Assembly (NCBI GenBank): GCA_020635535.1
Contig: JACJZP010000002.1
Span: forward strand, 1-64,000
From: Flavobacteriales bacterium
GTDB lineage: Bacteria > Bacteroidota > Bacteroidia > UBA10329
Length of the DNA stretch: 64,000 nt
Direction of reading: 5' to 3'
A program made the translations under genes and the position numbers. The notes under the pieces are model-generated. The model did no database searches. It was not told where the DNA came from and was given only the letters and a program-made list of their open reading frames with translations. Shown piece after piece: positions 42,501-50,032 of the stretch. How positions within the stretch are numbered: position 1 is the first letter of the stretch; each line of letters begins with the position of its first letter.

Positions 42501-43557
42501 GGTTACCAATGCAAAGCTGGCTGATGGCGCAGTGGGTGCTTCCAAAATCGAAGATGATGCGGTTACATCTGCAAAAATGGCAGACGGAACCATTGTGAAC
42601 GCAGACGTTTCATCTTCAGCGGCAATTGCATTCTCAAAGCTTGATATAAGCGCTGAGGATATCCAAGGCTTGGAACCTTACATGTTTGGTAGGGCTGAGT
42701 ACACTGATGGCCTTGGCAATGTAACCGGGTATGGTGGCACTCTGGTTTTTGATAATGGGCAGGTTTATGCCGGTCCAGACATAGTGGACAGCAATTATGA
42801 AGGTTCGGTTTTGATTCAGGGGGCATTGGTGTCTCAGACCGTGGTGAACAGCCCGTATTACGTATCGACCATTTCTTCAGGTACTGCACCTCTTACCGTA
42901 TCAAGCACCACCAAGGTGAGCAACTTGAACGTAGACATGCTTGATGGTCTGGACAATACGGCTTTTATTCAGGTTGCAAATGATCTTAGTGATCTTAGCA
43001 ACGTTTCAACGGCAAGAACCAATCTGGGGCTTGCCATTGGCACAGATGTACAGGCGTATGATGCAGGATTGACCTCTATTTCTGGGCTGACTACCGCAGC
43101 CAATAAGATGCTATACACTACAGGCTCAGACACTTATGCAACCACGGATATTACCTCTGCCGCAAGGTCACTTCTTGATGATGCTACCGTGGCTGATATG
43201 CGTGCAACCCTTGGAGTCTCTGTTGCTCCAACTTGGACCAATTACACGCCCACGATCAGCGTTACTCCATCATCCACTACAGCTCGTTATATTGATGACG
43301 GAAGTACAATTCGCGTTTACATTGTGTTTGTGTTTACTGGTAATGACGCGAATTACATCTCGGTTTCGTTACCTGAAAATCCGGCTCAAGACAATCTTGT
43401 CCCAATGATGATGCAATCTCTCATCACGAGTGAGGTCATACCGACACACGCTTTTGTATCATCTGGCATCAGCAACATGAACATTTATCGTACTGACGGC
43501 AATAGTTTTTCCAGTTCAGATAATTACGTAATGGTTGTTAATCTATGGTACGAGTAG
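39583..43557 (+). CDS. Giant secreted collagen-like protein with tail-fibre-like modules
   Basis: Secreted protein of 1324 residues. Signal peptide (to about 24); N-terminal domain SVPQKINYQGVVRDAQG...AVPYALYAENAG (25-140), common in Bacteroidota secreted repeat proteins; collagen-like Gly-x-y region (144-544) built largely from a 21-residue unit GATGPQGLQGIQGPTGADGAV; a linker with LPRLTTAQRDALTAEAGMLIYNTD; a Cys-containing beta-sandwich (about 625-765); a short second collagen stretch; AISTAKLADGSVTNAKLADGAV repeats; and SNVSTARTNLGLAIGTDVQAYDAGL...LLDDATVADMRATLGV, a module I know from phage tail fibres. No T9SS sorting tail is visible. Probably a fibrous surface or matrix protein. Confidence 0.85.
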   Translation: MKKLYSTLLLLIVLIAASQSVFAQSVPQKINYQGVVRDAQGDVIASQVIGLRIDIRQSSATGAAVYTEIHTVPTNDFGLFNVQIGDGVPFLGTLVDIDWSAGPYFMEASFDPTGGSDYQSMGVSQLNAVPYALYAENAGGGTIGATGPQGPQGIQGPTGADGAVGATGSQGLQGLQGPTGADGAVGATGPQGLQGIQGPTGADGAVGATGPQGLQGIQGPTGADGAVGATGPQGLQGIQGPTGAQGVQGVAGATGAQGPTGADGVTGPQGIQGIQGPTGAAGAVGATGPQGLQGLQGPTGADGAVGATGPQGLQGIQGPTGADGAVGATGPQGLQGVQGPTGADGAVGATGPQGLQGIQGPTGANGAVGATGQQGPTGAQGIQGATGPIGAAGADGVTGPTGAQGIQGVAGATGPQGLQGVQGPTGADGATGPQGIQGAQGPTGAAGSVGATGPQGIQGLAGATGSQGPQGIQGPTGAGGAVGATGPTGPTGAQGVQGVTGSTGADGATGATGPTGPTGDAGLDGADGATGATGATGATGPIAGSDKQINFNDGGNAGADAEFVYDKTSNHAAIGTSTVNANAILELSGTDGAFILPRLTTAQRDALTAEAGMLIYNTDDEEVQEAVGESSSSTFGGLDFAGSAGCLESELARFTPTSSGSITQIRIYSTDVGLTGSLKVYDAAGGFCGSANVLGTSNSVTLVSGTNTFTFASPVSVSSGTTYYIGCGATLICAKYRTGDDATLSNYDNDGCSVTGLEYAIEITVSSGSTTWTDNQGPTGPTGATGNDGATGATGPQGPTGATGTFGVTGTTGQTIYHDGSDWTASSFLINNGSWIGIGVDEPSGFFSESVNINGSVVANAYIGDGSGLSSVQAASVANDAISTSMLQDGAVTAVKLDQMGAYPDQVLKWNGSQWEPSEDNDMTYVAGSGLVMDGEVLSLGLFIGDTNILPGTMNGSQLMDGAISTAKLADGSVTNAKLADGAVGASKIEDDAVTSAKMADGTIVNADVSSSAAIAFSKLDISAEDIQGLEPYMFGRAEYTDGLGNVTGYGGTLVFDNGQVYAGPDIVDSNYEGSVLIQGALVSQTVVNSPYYVSTISSGTAPLTVSSTTKVSNLNVDMLDGLDNTAFIQVANDLSDLSNVSTARTNLGLAIGTDVQAYDAGLTSISGLTTAANKMLYTTGSDTYATTDITSAARSLLDDATVADMRATLGVSVAPTWTNYTPTISVTPSSTTARYIDDGSTIRVYIVFVFTGNDANYISVSLPENPAQDNLVPMMMQSLITSEVIPTHAFVSSGISNMNIYRTDGNSFSSSDNYVMVVNLWYE
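40012..41214. repeat. 63-bp tandem coding repeat (collagen-like)
   Basis: The DNA encoding the Gly-x-y region is a degenerate tandem array with a 63-base period (21 codons). Eight near-complete units occur in two runs, interrupted by shorter mixed Gly-x-y segments. Third codon positions vary between copies while the protein is nearly constant, indicating an old array under protein-level selection or gene conversion. Confidence 0.85.
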
Positions 43558-43653
43558 TAAGCAATTCAAACGTTCATTGAACCAATTACGGTGATTAATA
43601 ATGGTCTCATCTTATTGCCGATTCAGCGAGAAGATAATTCGGTGTTCGAGTGA

Positions 43654-43684
43654 TTTGAGAATTGAAATCAAAATCTTACATTTG
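43654..43684 (+). promoter_or_regulatory. Promoter of rpmG operon
   Basis: TTTG at 43654-43657 and TACATTTG at 43677-43684 with a 19-base spacer match the Bacteroidota promoter consensus. The rpmG ATG follows 27 bases later. The remainder of the 154-base gap after the collagen-like gene holds nothing else I can identify. Confidence 0.65.
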
Positions 43685-43711
43685 CACTCCCAAATTTTTT
43701 GAAGCAGAGAA

Positions 43712-43894
43712 ATGGCTAAGAAAGGAGATAGAATTCAGGTTATTCTTGAGTGCACTGAGCACAAGGAAAGTGGAATGCCAGGAACTTCAAGGTACATTAC
43801 CAAGAAGAACCGCAAGAACACACCAGACCGTATTGAATTGAAGAAGTACAATCCGATCCTTAAAAGGATGACGGTTCATAAAGAGATAAAGTAA
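43712..43894 (+). CDS. rpmG: 50S ribosomal protein L33
   Basis: Large-subunit ribosomal protein of 60 residues: RIQVILECTEHKESGMPGTSRYITKKNRKNTPDRIELKKYNPILKR is the L33 pattern. Only one Cys is present, so this is the zinc-independent form. First gene of the rpmG-DUF4295-ftsY-rimO-bshC run. Confidence 0.95.
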   Translation: MAKKGDRIQVILECTEHKESGMPGTSRYITKKNRKNTPDRIELKKYNPILKRMTVHKEIK

Positions 43895-43900
43895 TAAGAC

Positions 43901-44059
43901 ATGGCTAAGAAGACGGTTGCAACGCTCAAAACAGGAGCAGGTAAAGATTTTACGAAAGTGATCAAGATGGTCAAGTCTGATAAGACGGGTGGCTACGCTT
44001 TCAAGGAGGAAGTAGTTCACAACGACCACGTTAAGGACTTTTTCTCGAAAAAGGACTAA
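43901..44059 (+). CDS. DUF4295 small basic protein
   Basis: A 52-residue protein, MAKKTVATLKTGAGKDFTKV... to ...HVKDFFSKKD, starting six bases after rpmG. It matches the DUF4295 family, found only in Bacteroidota and nearly always next to rpmG. The position and lysine-rich composition suggest a ribosome-associated role, but none is proven. A terminator follows 20 bases after the stop. Confidence 0.88.
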   Translation: MAKKTVATLKTGAGKDFTKVIKMVKSDKTGGYAFKEEVVHNDHVKDFFSKKD

Positions 44060-44078
44060 ACGTTCAAGTATTGAAAGG

Positions 44079-44115
44079 AAAGGCTTCTCTCTGGATACAG
44101 TGGGAAGCCTTTTTT
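44079..44115. terminator. Terminator after the DUF4295 gene
   Basis: AAAGGCTTC (44079-44087) pairs with GAAGCCTTT (44104-44112), ending in TTTTTT. A nine-bp stem with a 16-base loop. It would separate the ribosomal transcript from ftsY or attenuate into it. Confidence 0.8.
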
Positions 44116-44154
44116 AATTCATACTTTCTCATTTCTAATTCCTAACTGAACGCA

Positions 44155-45111
44155 GTGGCATTATTCGGATTCTTTTCAAAGGAGAAAAAGGAAAAGCTCG
44201 ATCAGGGCTTGGAAAAGACCCGCGAGGGCGTATTCTCCAAACTGACCAAAGCTGTCATAGGTAAATCCAAGGTTGACGATGAAGTGTTGGACAACCTTGA
44301 GGAGGTATTGGTAACCTCTGACGTAGGGGTTGATACTACCTTGAAGATCATTGAGCGCATTGAAGCGCGCGTAGCGGCCGATAAATATGTTGGAACAGAT
44401 CAGTTGAACAAGATGCTCCGCGAGGAGATTGTGGCTCTACTGAAAGAGAATAACAGTGGAGATGTTAGTGGACTACCAATTTCAGAAGACAAGAAGCCAT
44501 ACGTCATTATGGTCGTAGGGGTTAACGGAGTTGGAAAGACTACAACTATCGGGAAATTAGCCCATCAGCTAAAGTCCTCTGGTATGGAAGTGGTTCTGGG
44601 TGCGGCCGATACGTTCAGAGCCGCTGCGGTTGATCAATTGATTATTTGGGGACAACGGGTTGGAGTTCCAGTTGTGAATCAAGGAATGAATGCCGATCCA
44701 GCTTCGGTGGCTTTTGACACGTTGGAATCTGCGAAGGCCAAAAATGCTGATGTTGTCATCATAGACACAGCTGGTCGCTTACACAATAAGGTGAACCTGA
44801 TGAATGAGTTGACCAAGATCCGTAGAGTGATGGACAAAGTTGTTCCAGGCGCGCCACACGAGATTCTATTGGTTTTGGATGCATCTACAGGTCAGAATGC
44901 CATAGAGCAGGCCAAGCAATTCGTGAAGGCAACTGAGGTGAATGCATTAGCGCTTACCAAGCTGGATGGAACGGCCAAAGGTGGTGTAGTGATCGGAATC
45001 TCTGACCAATTCAAGATTCCTGTCAAGTACATCGGTGTTGGAGAAGGCATGGAAGACCTTCAGGTTTTCAACCGAGAGGAATTTGTGGACTCACTCTTCC
45101 TGAATAAATAA
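44155..45111 (+). CDS. ftsY: Signal recognition particle receptor FtsY
   Basis: SRP-receptor GTPase (318 residues) that docks ribosome-nascent chains with SRP at the membrane. NG-domain motifs: GVNGVGKTTTIGKLA (P-loop), DTFRAAAVDQL, DTAGR and TKLDGTAKGG. The acidic A domain of E. coli FtsY is absent, as in other Bacteroidota. The start is a GTG at 44155; no in-frame ATG precedes the conserved MALFGFFSKEKKEKLDQGLEKT sequence. Confidence 0.95.
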   Translation: MALFGFFSKEKKEKLDQGLEKTREGVFSKLTKAVIGKSKVDDEVLDNLEEVLVTSDVGVDTTLKIIERIEARVAADKYVGTDQLNKMLREEIVALLKENNSGDVSGLPISEDKKPYVIMVVGVNGVGKTTTIGKLAHQLKSSGMEVVLGAADTFRAAAVDQLIIWGQRVGVPVVNQGMNADPASVAFDTLESAKAKNADVVIIDTAGRLHNKVNLMNELTKIRRVMDKVVPGAPHEILLVLDASTGQNAIEQAKQFVKATEVNALALTKLDGTAKGGVVIGISDQFKIPVKYIGVGEGMEDLQVFNREEFVDSLFLNK

Positions 45112-45114
45112 GAT

Positions 45115-46428
45115 TTGCGCACCAAGACGCTCAGAAAGAACAAGATCAACGTCATTACGTTGGGCTGCTCTAAGAACCTTTACGATAGTGAGGTTCTGAT
45201 GGGGCAATTGAAGGCCAATGAGATTGAGGCAGAACACGAAAGCACCAAGGATGACGCAAACATCGTGGTCATTAACACCTGCGGTTTCATAGACAACGCC
45301 AAGGAAGAAAGCATTGAGACCATACTGAGGTTTGCGCAGGCAAAAGAAGATGGTCTGGTAGAGAAGGTATTTGTAACGGGGTGCCTATCCGAACGTTATA
45401 AACCCGATCTTGAGAAGGAAATTCCGAATGTTGATGAGTATTTCGGAACGCGCGATCTTCCGAGATTGCTCAAGGTTCTTGGAGCCGATTACAAGCACGA
45501 ATTGGTTGGTGAGCGTTTACTTACCACGCCATCGCATTACGCTTATTTCAAGATTTCGGAGGGTTGCGACAGGCCGTGTTCATTCTGCGCAATTCCATTG
45601 ATGCGTGGCAAACACGTTTCCACTCCCATTGAGGAATTGGTTGATTCGGCCAAAAAGCTCGCAGCCAAAGGCGTGAAAGAGTTAATGTTAATTGCGCAAG
45701 ATTCAACCTATTACGGCATCGACCTGTACGGAAAAAGAAGGCTGGCCGATCTTCTAACGGAACTCTGCAAAGTGGAAGGCATTGAATGGATTCGGTTGCA
45801 TTACGCTTTTCCAGCAGGTTTTCCTGAAGATGTGTTGGACGTAATGGCCAATGAGCCGAAGATCTGCAAGTATTTGGATATGCCGCTACAGCATATTGCA
45901 GACCCTGTTCTGAAATCAATGCGCAGAGGAACCACCAAGGAGAAGACAGACAGATTGCTGAATCTTCTAAAAGAGAGAGTTCCTGGAATTGCCTTGAGAA
46001 CAACATTGATCGTTGGTTATCCTGGCGAAACAGAAGAGGATTTTCAAGTGTTGTTGGACTGGGTAAAGGAAACGCGTTTCGACCGTTTGGGTGTGTTCAC
46101 CTATTCTCATGAGGAAAATACCCACGCATTCGCTTTAGAAGATGATGTTCCAGAAGCGGAAAAACAAAGACGCGCGGAATTGGTTATGGAAGTACAGCAG
46201 GAAATTTCGCTGCAGAAGAACCAAGAACTGATCGGAAGAACATTGAAAGTGCTGATTGACCGAGTGGAAGGAGATAATTTCGTTGGTAGAACCGAATATG
46301 ATTCGGTGGAAGTGGATAACGAAGTGCTGATTCCAGCTAAAGACAACTATCTTAGAATCGGTGATTTCGTGAATGTGGAGGTGACCGATGCCGAGCACTT
46401 CGACCTTCACGGCAAATTCGTTTCCTGA
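45115..46428 (+). CDS. rimO: Ribosomal protein S12 methylthiotransferase
   Basis: Radical-SAM methylthiotransferase that adds a methylthio group to the conserved Asp of ribosomal protein S12. Order: N-terminal UPF0004 domain with cluster cysteines (LGCSKN, NTCGF, TGCLSERY), radical-SAM CDRPCSFC motif, and a C-terminal TRAM domain. The start is a TTG at 45115, three bases after the ftsY stop; it gives the typical MRTKTLRKNKINVITLGCSKN. Its TGA overlaps the next ATG by one base. Confidence 0.95.
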   Translation: MRTKTLRKNKINVITLGCSKNLYDSEVLMGQLKANEIEAEHESTKDDANIVVINTCGFIDNAKEESIETILRFAQAKEDGLVEKVFVTGCLSERYKPDLEKEIPNVDEYFGTRDLPRLLKVLGADYKHELVGERLLTTPSHYAYFKISEGCDRPCSFCAIPLMRGKHVSTPIEELVDSAKKLAAKGVKELMLIAQDSTYYGIDLYGKRRLADLLTELCKVEGIEWIRLHYAFPAGFPEDVLDVMANEPKICKYLDMPLQHIADPVLKSMRRGTTKEKTDRLLNLLKERVPGIALRTTLIVGYPGETEEDFQVLLDWVKETRFDRLGVFTYSHEENTHAFALEDDVPEAEKQRRAELVMEVQQEISLQKNQELIGRTLKVLIDRVEGDNFVGRTEYDSVEVDNEVLIPAKDNYLRIGDFVNVEVTDAEHFDLHGKFVS

Positions 46429-48020
46429 TGGAGGTCTCAACCATTTCGTTGGAGCACACCAATCGGTTCAATCGATTGATTCTTGATTATGTGAATGGAG
46501 ACGGGAAATTGGACGATTTCTACGGATTCAAGCACGAACTCGGTAATTATCCAAATCAGATCGCAGCCCGAAAACAGTTTCCAATTCATAGGGAACTTCT
46601 GAGTGATTCGCTGCTAAAACAGTACAAAACCATTGGTGGTGCTAAAGATTCCGTGCTGAAGAATATCGAATCGCTTCGCGAAGACAGCACGTTTACCGTC
46701 ACAACCGGGCATCAGCTCAACATATTTACAGGACCGCTTTATTTCATCTACAAGATTCTGCACACCATCAAATTGGCGGATGAGTTGAATGCAGCCTACC
46801 AAGATTTTCATTTTGTACCGATCTACTGGATGAATTCTGAAGACCATGACCTTGATGAGGTCGGTCAGTTCAATGTGTTTGGTCATAAATACGTTTGGGA
46901 AACGGATCAAACCGGTGCTACGGGGCGTATGGATCCAAAGAGTTTGGAGGAATTCTGTGATAAGTTGGATGAGGTTTTCTCAAACAACCCGGCTGTTTTG
47001 CAGTTGGTAAATGTGTTCAGAGAAGCCTATTCAAAATCGCCAACTCTTGCTGTGGCCACCAGAAAGTTTGTCAATGAATTATTCGGCAAATATGGTTTGG
47101 TCATTATGGATAGTGATGATGCTTCGCTGAAAAAGCCATTCTTGGAGTTTTTCAAGCATGATGTCTTTGACAGTCGTCCATTTGAGCTTGTTCGTTCTGC
47201 AAACCTGAAACTCGATGAGCTTGGTTATCATCATCAGGTCAATCCAAGAGAGATCAATTGCTTTTACCTGGCTGATGGAATCCGTAATCGAATTGTGCGG
47301 ACAGACAAAGGATTTCATGTGCTTCATACCGAATTCCGATTTACGGAAGACGAGTTGAAATCAGAGTTGGAAACACATCCGGAGAATTTTAGTCCGAATG
47401 TGGTGCTTCGTCCTTTGTTCCAAGAATTCATCTTGCCAAACCTTACGTATGTTGGCGGTGCTGGAGAATTGTCGTATTGGCTTCAGTACAAAGACTATTT
47501 CCATCAGATGAAGGTGAGTTTTCCGATGCTTTCATTGAGAAATCACTTTCTGCTTATTGATGAGAATACGGGCAAACGCTTGGCGGAACTTAAATTGTTG
47601 CCCGAAGATCTTTTTCATTCGGTTGAGGAATTGGTTAAAGAGCATGTTTTTGAGCTTTCAGATTCGGAAGTAGAACTGAATACTGAATTGGACCTACTGT
47701 CTCAGTTGTATGACAAATTGAAAGAAAAGGCCAATGAAATAGATGGGTCATTGATCAGTTCAATTGAGGCCGAGCAGACCCGAATGGAAAAAGGGATTGA
47801 GCAATGGAAATCTCGCTTTACACGAGCTCTCAAAAACCAGAACGAGGTTTCCGTTAATCGTATCCGTAAGCTTCATAAGAAGTTGTTCCCCAATGGGTAT
47901 CTACAAGAGCGGCACGACAATTTTTTGGCCATGTATGCTCAAAATCCAACAAGTTTCATTGACGACCTATATCAAGCCATCGACCCTCTGAAAACCGAAT
48001 GTAGGGTAGGAATCTTTTAG
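46428..48020 (+). CDS. bshC: Bacillithiol biosynthesis cysteine-adding enzyme
   Basis: BshC homologue of 530 residues; adds cysteine to GlcN-malate as the last step of bacillithiol synthesis. Recognisable stretches: TVTTGHQLNIFTGPLYFIYKI, FVPIYWMNSEDHDLDEVG, NYVGGAGELSYWLQ-like LTYVGGAGELSYWLQYKD, and the coiled-coil C-terminus. Start overlaps the rimO stop (TGATG), so translation is coupled. bshA and bshB are not in the window. Convergent with the PorP gene, overlapping by TTAG. Confidence 0.92.
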   Translation: MEVSTISLEHTNRFNRLILDYVNGDGKLDDFYGFKHELGNYPNQIAARKQFPIHRELLSDSLLKQYKTIGGAKDSVLKNIESLREDSTFTVTTGHQLNIFTGPLYFIYKILHTIKLADELNAAYQDFHFVPIYWMNSEDHDLDEVGQFNVFGHKYVWETDQTGATGRMDPKSLEEFCDKLDEVFSNNPAVLQLVNVFREAYSKSPTLAVATRKFVNELFGKYGLVIMDSDDASLKKPFLEFFKHDVFDSRPFELVRSANLKLDELGYHHQVNPREINCFYLADGIRNRIVRTDKGFHVLHTEFRFTEDELKSELETHPENFSPNVVLRPLFQEFILPNLTYVGGAGELSYWLQYKDYFHQMKVSFPMLSLRNHFLLIDENTGKRLAELKLLPEDLFHSVEELVKEHVFELSDSEVELNTELDLLSQLYDKLKEKANEIDGSLISSIEAEQTRMEKGIEQWKSRFTRALKNQNEVSVNRIRKLHKKLFPNGYLQERHDNFLAMYAQNPTSFIDDLYQAIDPLKTECRVGIF

Positions 48021-49123
48021 AAGATCTTTGGAGTACTTCTTGGTCCGTGCCAGTTGAAGCAATTTCTTGAACGCTTTCTTGCAATTCTTGACTTACTGTT
48101 GAATCCAGCGTGCGTGATTTCAAATATCACGGCAATCTCATGGCTTCCAGCGGTAGAACCAGCCAATTTGGATAGCGTAAGGTCATAGCTGTAGCCGATC
48201 TGATACATGAAAGACTTACGCTGATTTGTTCCGCGCACACCAACGTTGAACATCAACGCATCCGTATCATTTGCTTCAAATCGCATTTCATTTCGGTACC
48301 ATACACCTATCATAACAGGTGCACGCAAAGCATACATTCCAACGTTTAAGGTGGAAAGGTTCCGCTGGTGCTCATACATCGCGTTAGGGGAGAGGTAGAA
48401 CGGGTTCTTACTTCGGGCCTTTGACAATGGAATCAAAGCACTGTAATGAACCAAGAATCTGATAGGCATCTTTTCAGTTCTTCCCAACAATGATTCGTTA
48501 GGTTGGGTAATGTGGTGAGCGGCAAATCCTAATGTGTTTGCCACCATTTTCCCAGAGCGCATGCCTCTGCTGCCACCGCCAGCCATCTTAATATTGAATC
48601 GGGCCATGGTTCCAGCTGTAAAGTCTGGCATTTCCACTTTTAGCTTTTCAGGTCGCTGAACACTTGTAGGATTGATATTTCCATAAACAGGGTGGAGCTG
48701 ATCCGAGAAGATGAAAGCATCCCAATCCTTTATCTGCTTGCTCATATAGGCCGCGTCAAGGGCAAAATGAAGGTCAAACATCCTCGGAATGACAATTAAT
48801 CGGTACGAATACATCAAGCTGTAACGCTGAGTCTGCAATTGGCCTTCTCCTTCATTACTGGCTACCGCCAAGAATCCGAGTCCACCGAAAATGTTAGGAT
48901 CACCCATATCAATTCCGCCACAGTATGTGCTGAAATCACCAGGGATGGAGGTCCATAGATTACGATAATTGAAATTGAATCTCAGACCAAGGTCCGCTCC
49001 CGCATATGCAGGATTAATATAGGTTCGGTTGGCGTAAAACTGTGTGAAGGTAGGATCCTGTGCATATACGGCTGTAGAGCACAAAATCCCGATTATGGTT
49101 GCAAGTAGAAGTTGTCGCATCAT
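48017..49123 (-). CDS. PorP/SprF-family outer-membrane protein
   Basis: Outer-membrane beta-barrel protein of the PorP/SprF family (368 residues): signal peptide ending VYAQ, then DPTFTQFYANRTYINPAYAGADLGLRFNFNYRNLW, the family hallmark. These proteins accompany type IX secretion and gliding, often serving particular large secreted adhesins. No such adhesin is adjacent here; the collagen-like protein and M43 protease are the nearest secreted candidates. The C-terminus has an unusually basic tail (SKSRIARKRSRNCFNWHG). Confidence 0.9.
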   Translation of the reverse strand: MMRQLLLATIIGILCSTAVYAQDPTFTQFYANRTYINPAYAGADLGLRFNFNYRNLWTSIPGDFSTYCGGIDMGDPNIFGGLGFLAVASNEGEGQLQTQRYSLMYSYRLIVIPRMFDLHFALDAAYMSKQIKDWDAFIFSDQLHPVYGNINPTSVQRPEKLKVEMPDFTAGTMARFNIKMAGGGSRGMRSGKMVANTLGFAAHHITQPNESLLGRTEKMPIRFLVHYSALIPLSKARSKNPFYLSPNAMYEHQRNLSTLNVGMYALRAPVMIGVWYRNEMRFEANDTDALMFNVGVRGTNQRKSFMYQIGYSYDLTLSKLAGSTAGSHEIAVIFEITHAGFNSKSRIARKRSRNCFNWHGPRSTPKIF

Positions 49124-49285
49124 CTCCTATAGAGGTCCTAACAGTAGGGTTTATACTTCAGAAACAGTATTTCGTTACAAGAAATGTGAGATTCGCCAAT
49201 GTTTCTCAGAATTAACATCCGTCTTTGAACAATTTTTCTGAGCAATTGTACCTGAAACGTATCTCTAAGCTACCTTCGAAGCTCG

Positions 49286-50026
49286 ATGCGATCAATACTT
49301 ATATGTGTTGCCCTTGCAGTGGCCATTATAGGGTGTCAGACTGAAAATGATCTGGAAAGACCAACGGTAGAGATCAATCTTCCGATTGCTGGTGATGTGG
49401 TTACAACAAACGATGGAATCCGACTGGTTGCCACGCTGACTGACAACACTGGTTTGTTGCAGTACAAACTCACTTTAAATGGAATCGATTCACTCAATGG
49501 AATTGCGGCAGATTCAACCATATCCATGATTTTCATTGAAGGTATTCCAGATGAGAACAAGGCTTATTATATCGATCAGATAATCCCGCTTCCAGATTCC
49601 ACCTTCAACGGATATTATCAGGCCACTTTGGAGTGTATTGACATAGAGGGGAATCTTTCATTGAGGGACACGGTCAATTTCATGATCAGTAATAGTATCG
49701 ATTCGGATCCGCCCGAATTCAATGTGGTTGGACCAACTTACGGAGACACGCTGATGCCTGGTGAGGGTTTTGGGATTTCCGGCAATACGACCGATTCGCA
49801 ATCGCTTATTTACTCTCGCATTTATGTTGGCACCGTTGATGGCAGCTTTAGCCTAATAGATTTTGAATTTGCCAACATCATTGATAATACGGTCGACTAT
49901 AATTCAATTGGTTGGTACTTGCAGGTGGATACCACTTGGACAGAAGGTGCCTACCACATGTACATTACCAGTTGGGACAATTATTCTGGCGTTGACTATG
50001 AAGTTCCATTTTATGTTTTTCATTGA
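49286..50026 (+). CDS. DUF4625-like lipoprotein
   Basis: Lipoprotein (lipobox IIGC, Cys17) of 246 residues with two immunoglobulin-like segments: RPTVEINLPIAGDVVTTNDGIRLVATLTDNTGLLQYKLTLNG and DPPEFNVVGPTYGDTLMPGEGFGISGNTTD. Similar to DUF4625 lipoproteins of Bacteroidota. No enzymatic motif; a surface-binding role is possible. It ends immediately before the serine-biosynthesis fusion, perhaps by chance. The 162-base gap upstream (49124-49285) shows no other feature. Confidence 0.7.
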   Translation: MRSILICVALAVAIIGCQTENDLERPTVEINLPIAGDVVTTNDGIRLVATLTDNTGLLQYKLTLNGIDSLNGIAADSTISMIFIEGIPDENKAYYIDQIIPLPDSTFNGYYQATLECIDIEGNLSLRDTVNFMISNSIDSDPPEFNVVGPTYGDTLMPGEGFGISGNTTDSQSLIYSRIYVGTVDGSFSLIDFEFANIIDNTVDYNSIGWYLQVDTTWTEGAYHMYITSWDNYSGVDYEVPFYVFH

Positions 50027-50032
50027 TTGAAA

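Noticed and set aside
42930..43215. Phage tail-fibre-like motif as a sign of a prophage
   Set aside because: No integrase, terminase, capsid, lysis gene or attachment site; the motif is inside one secreted protein.
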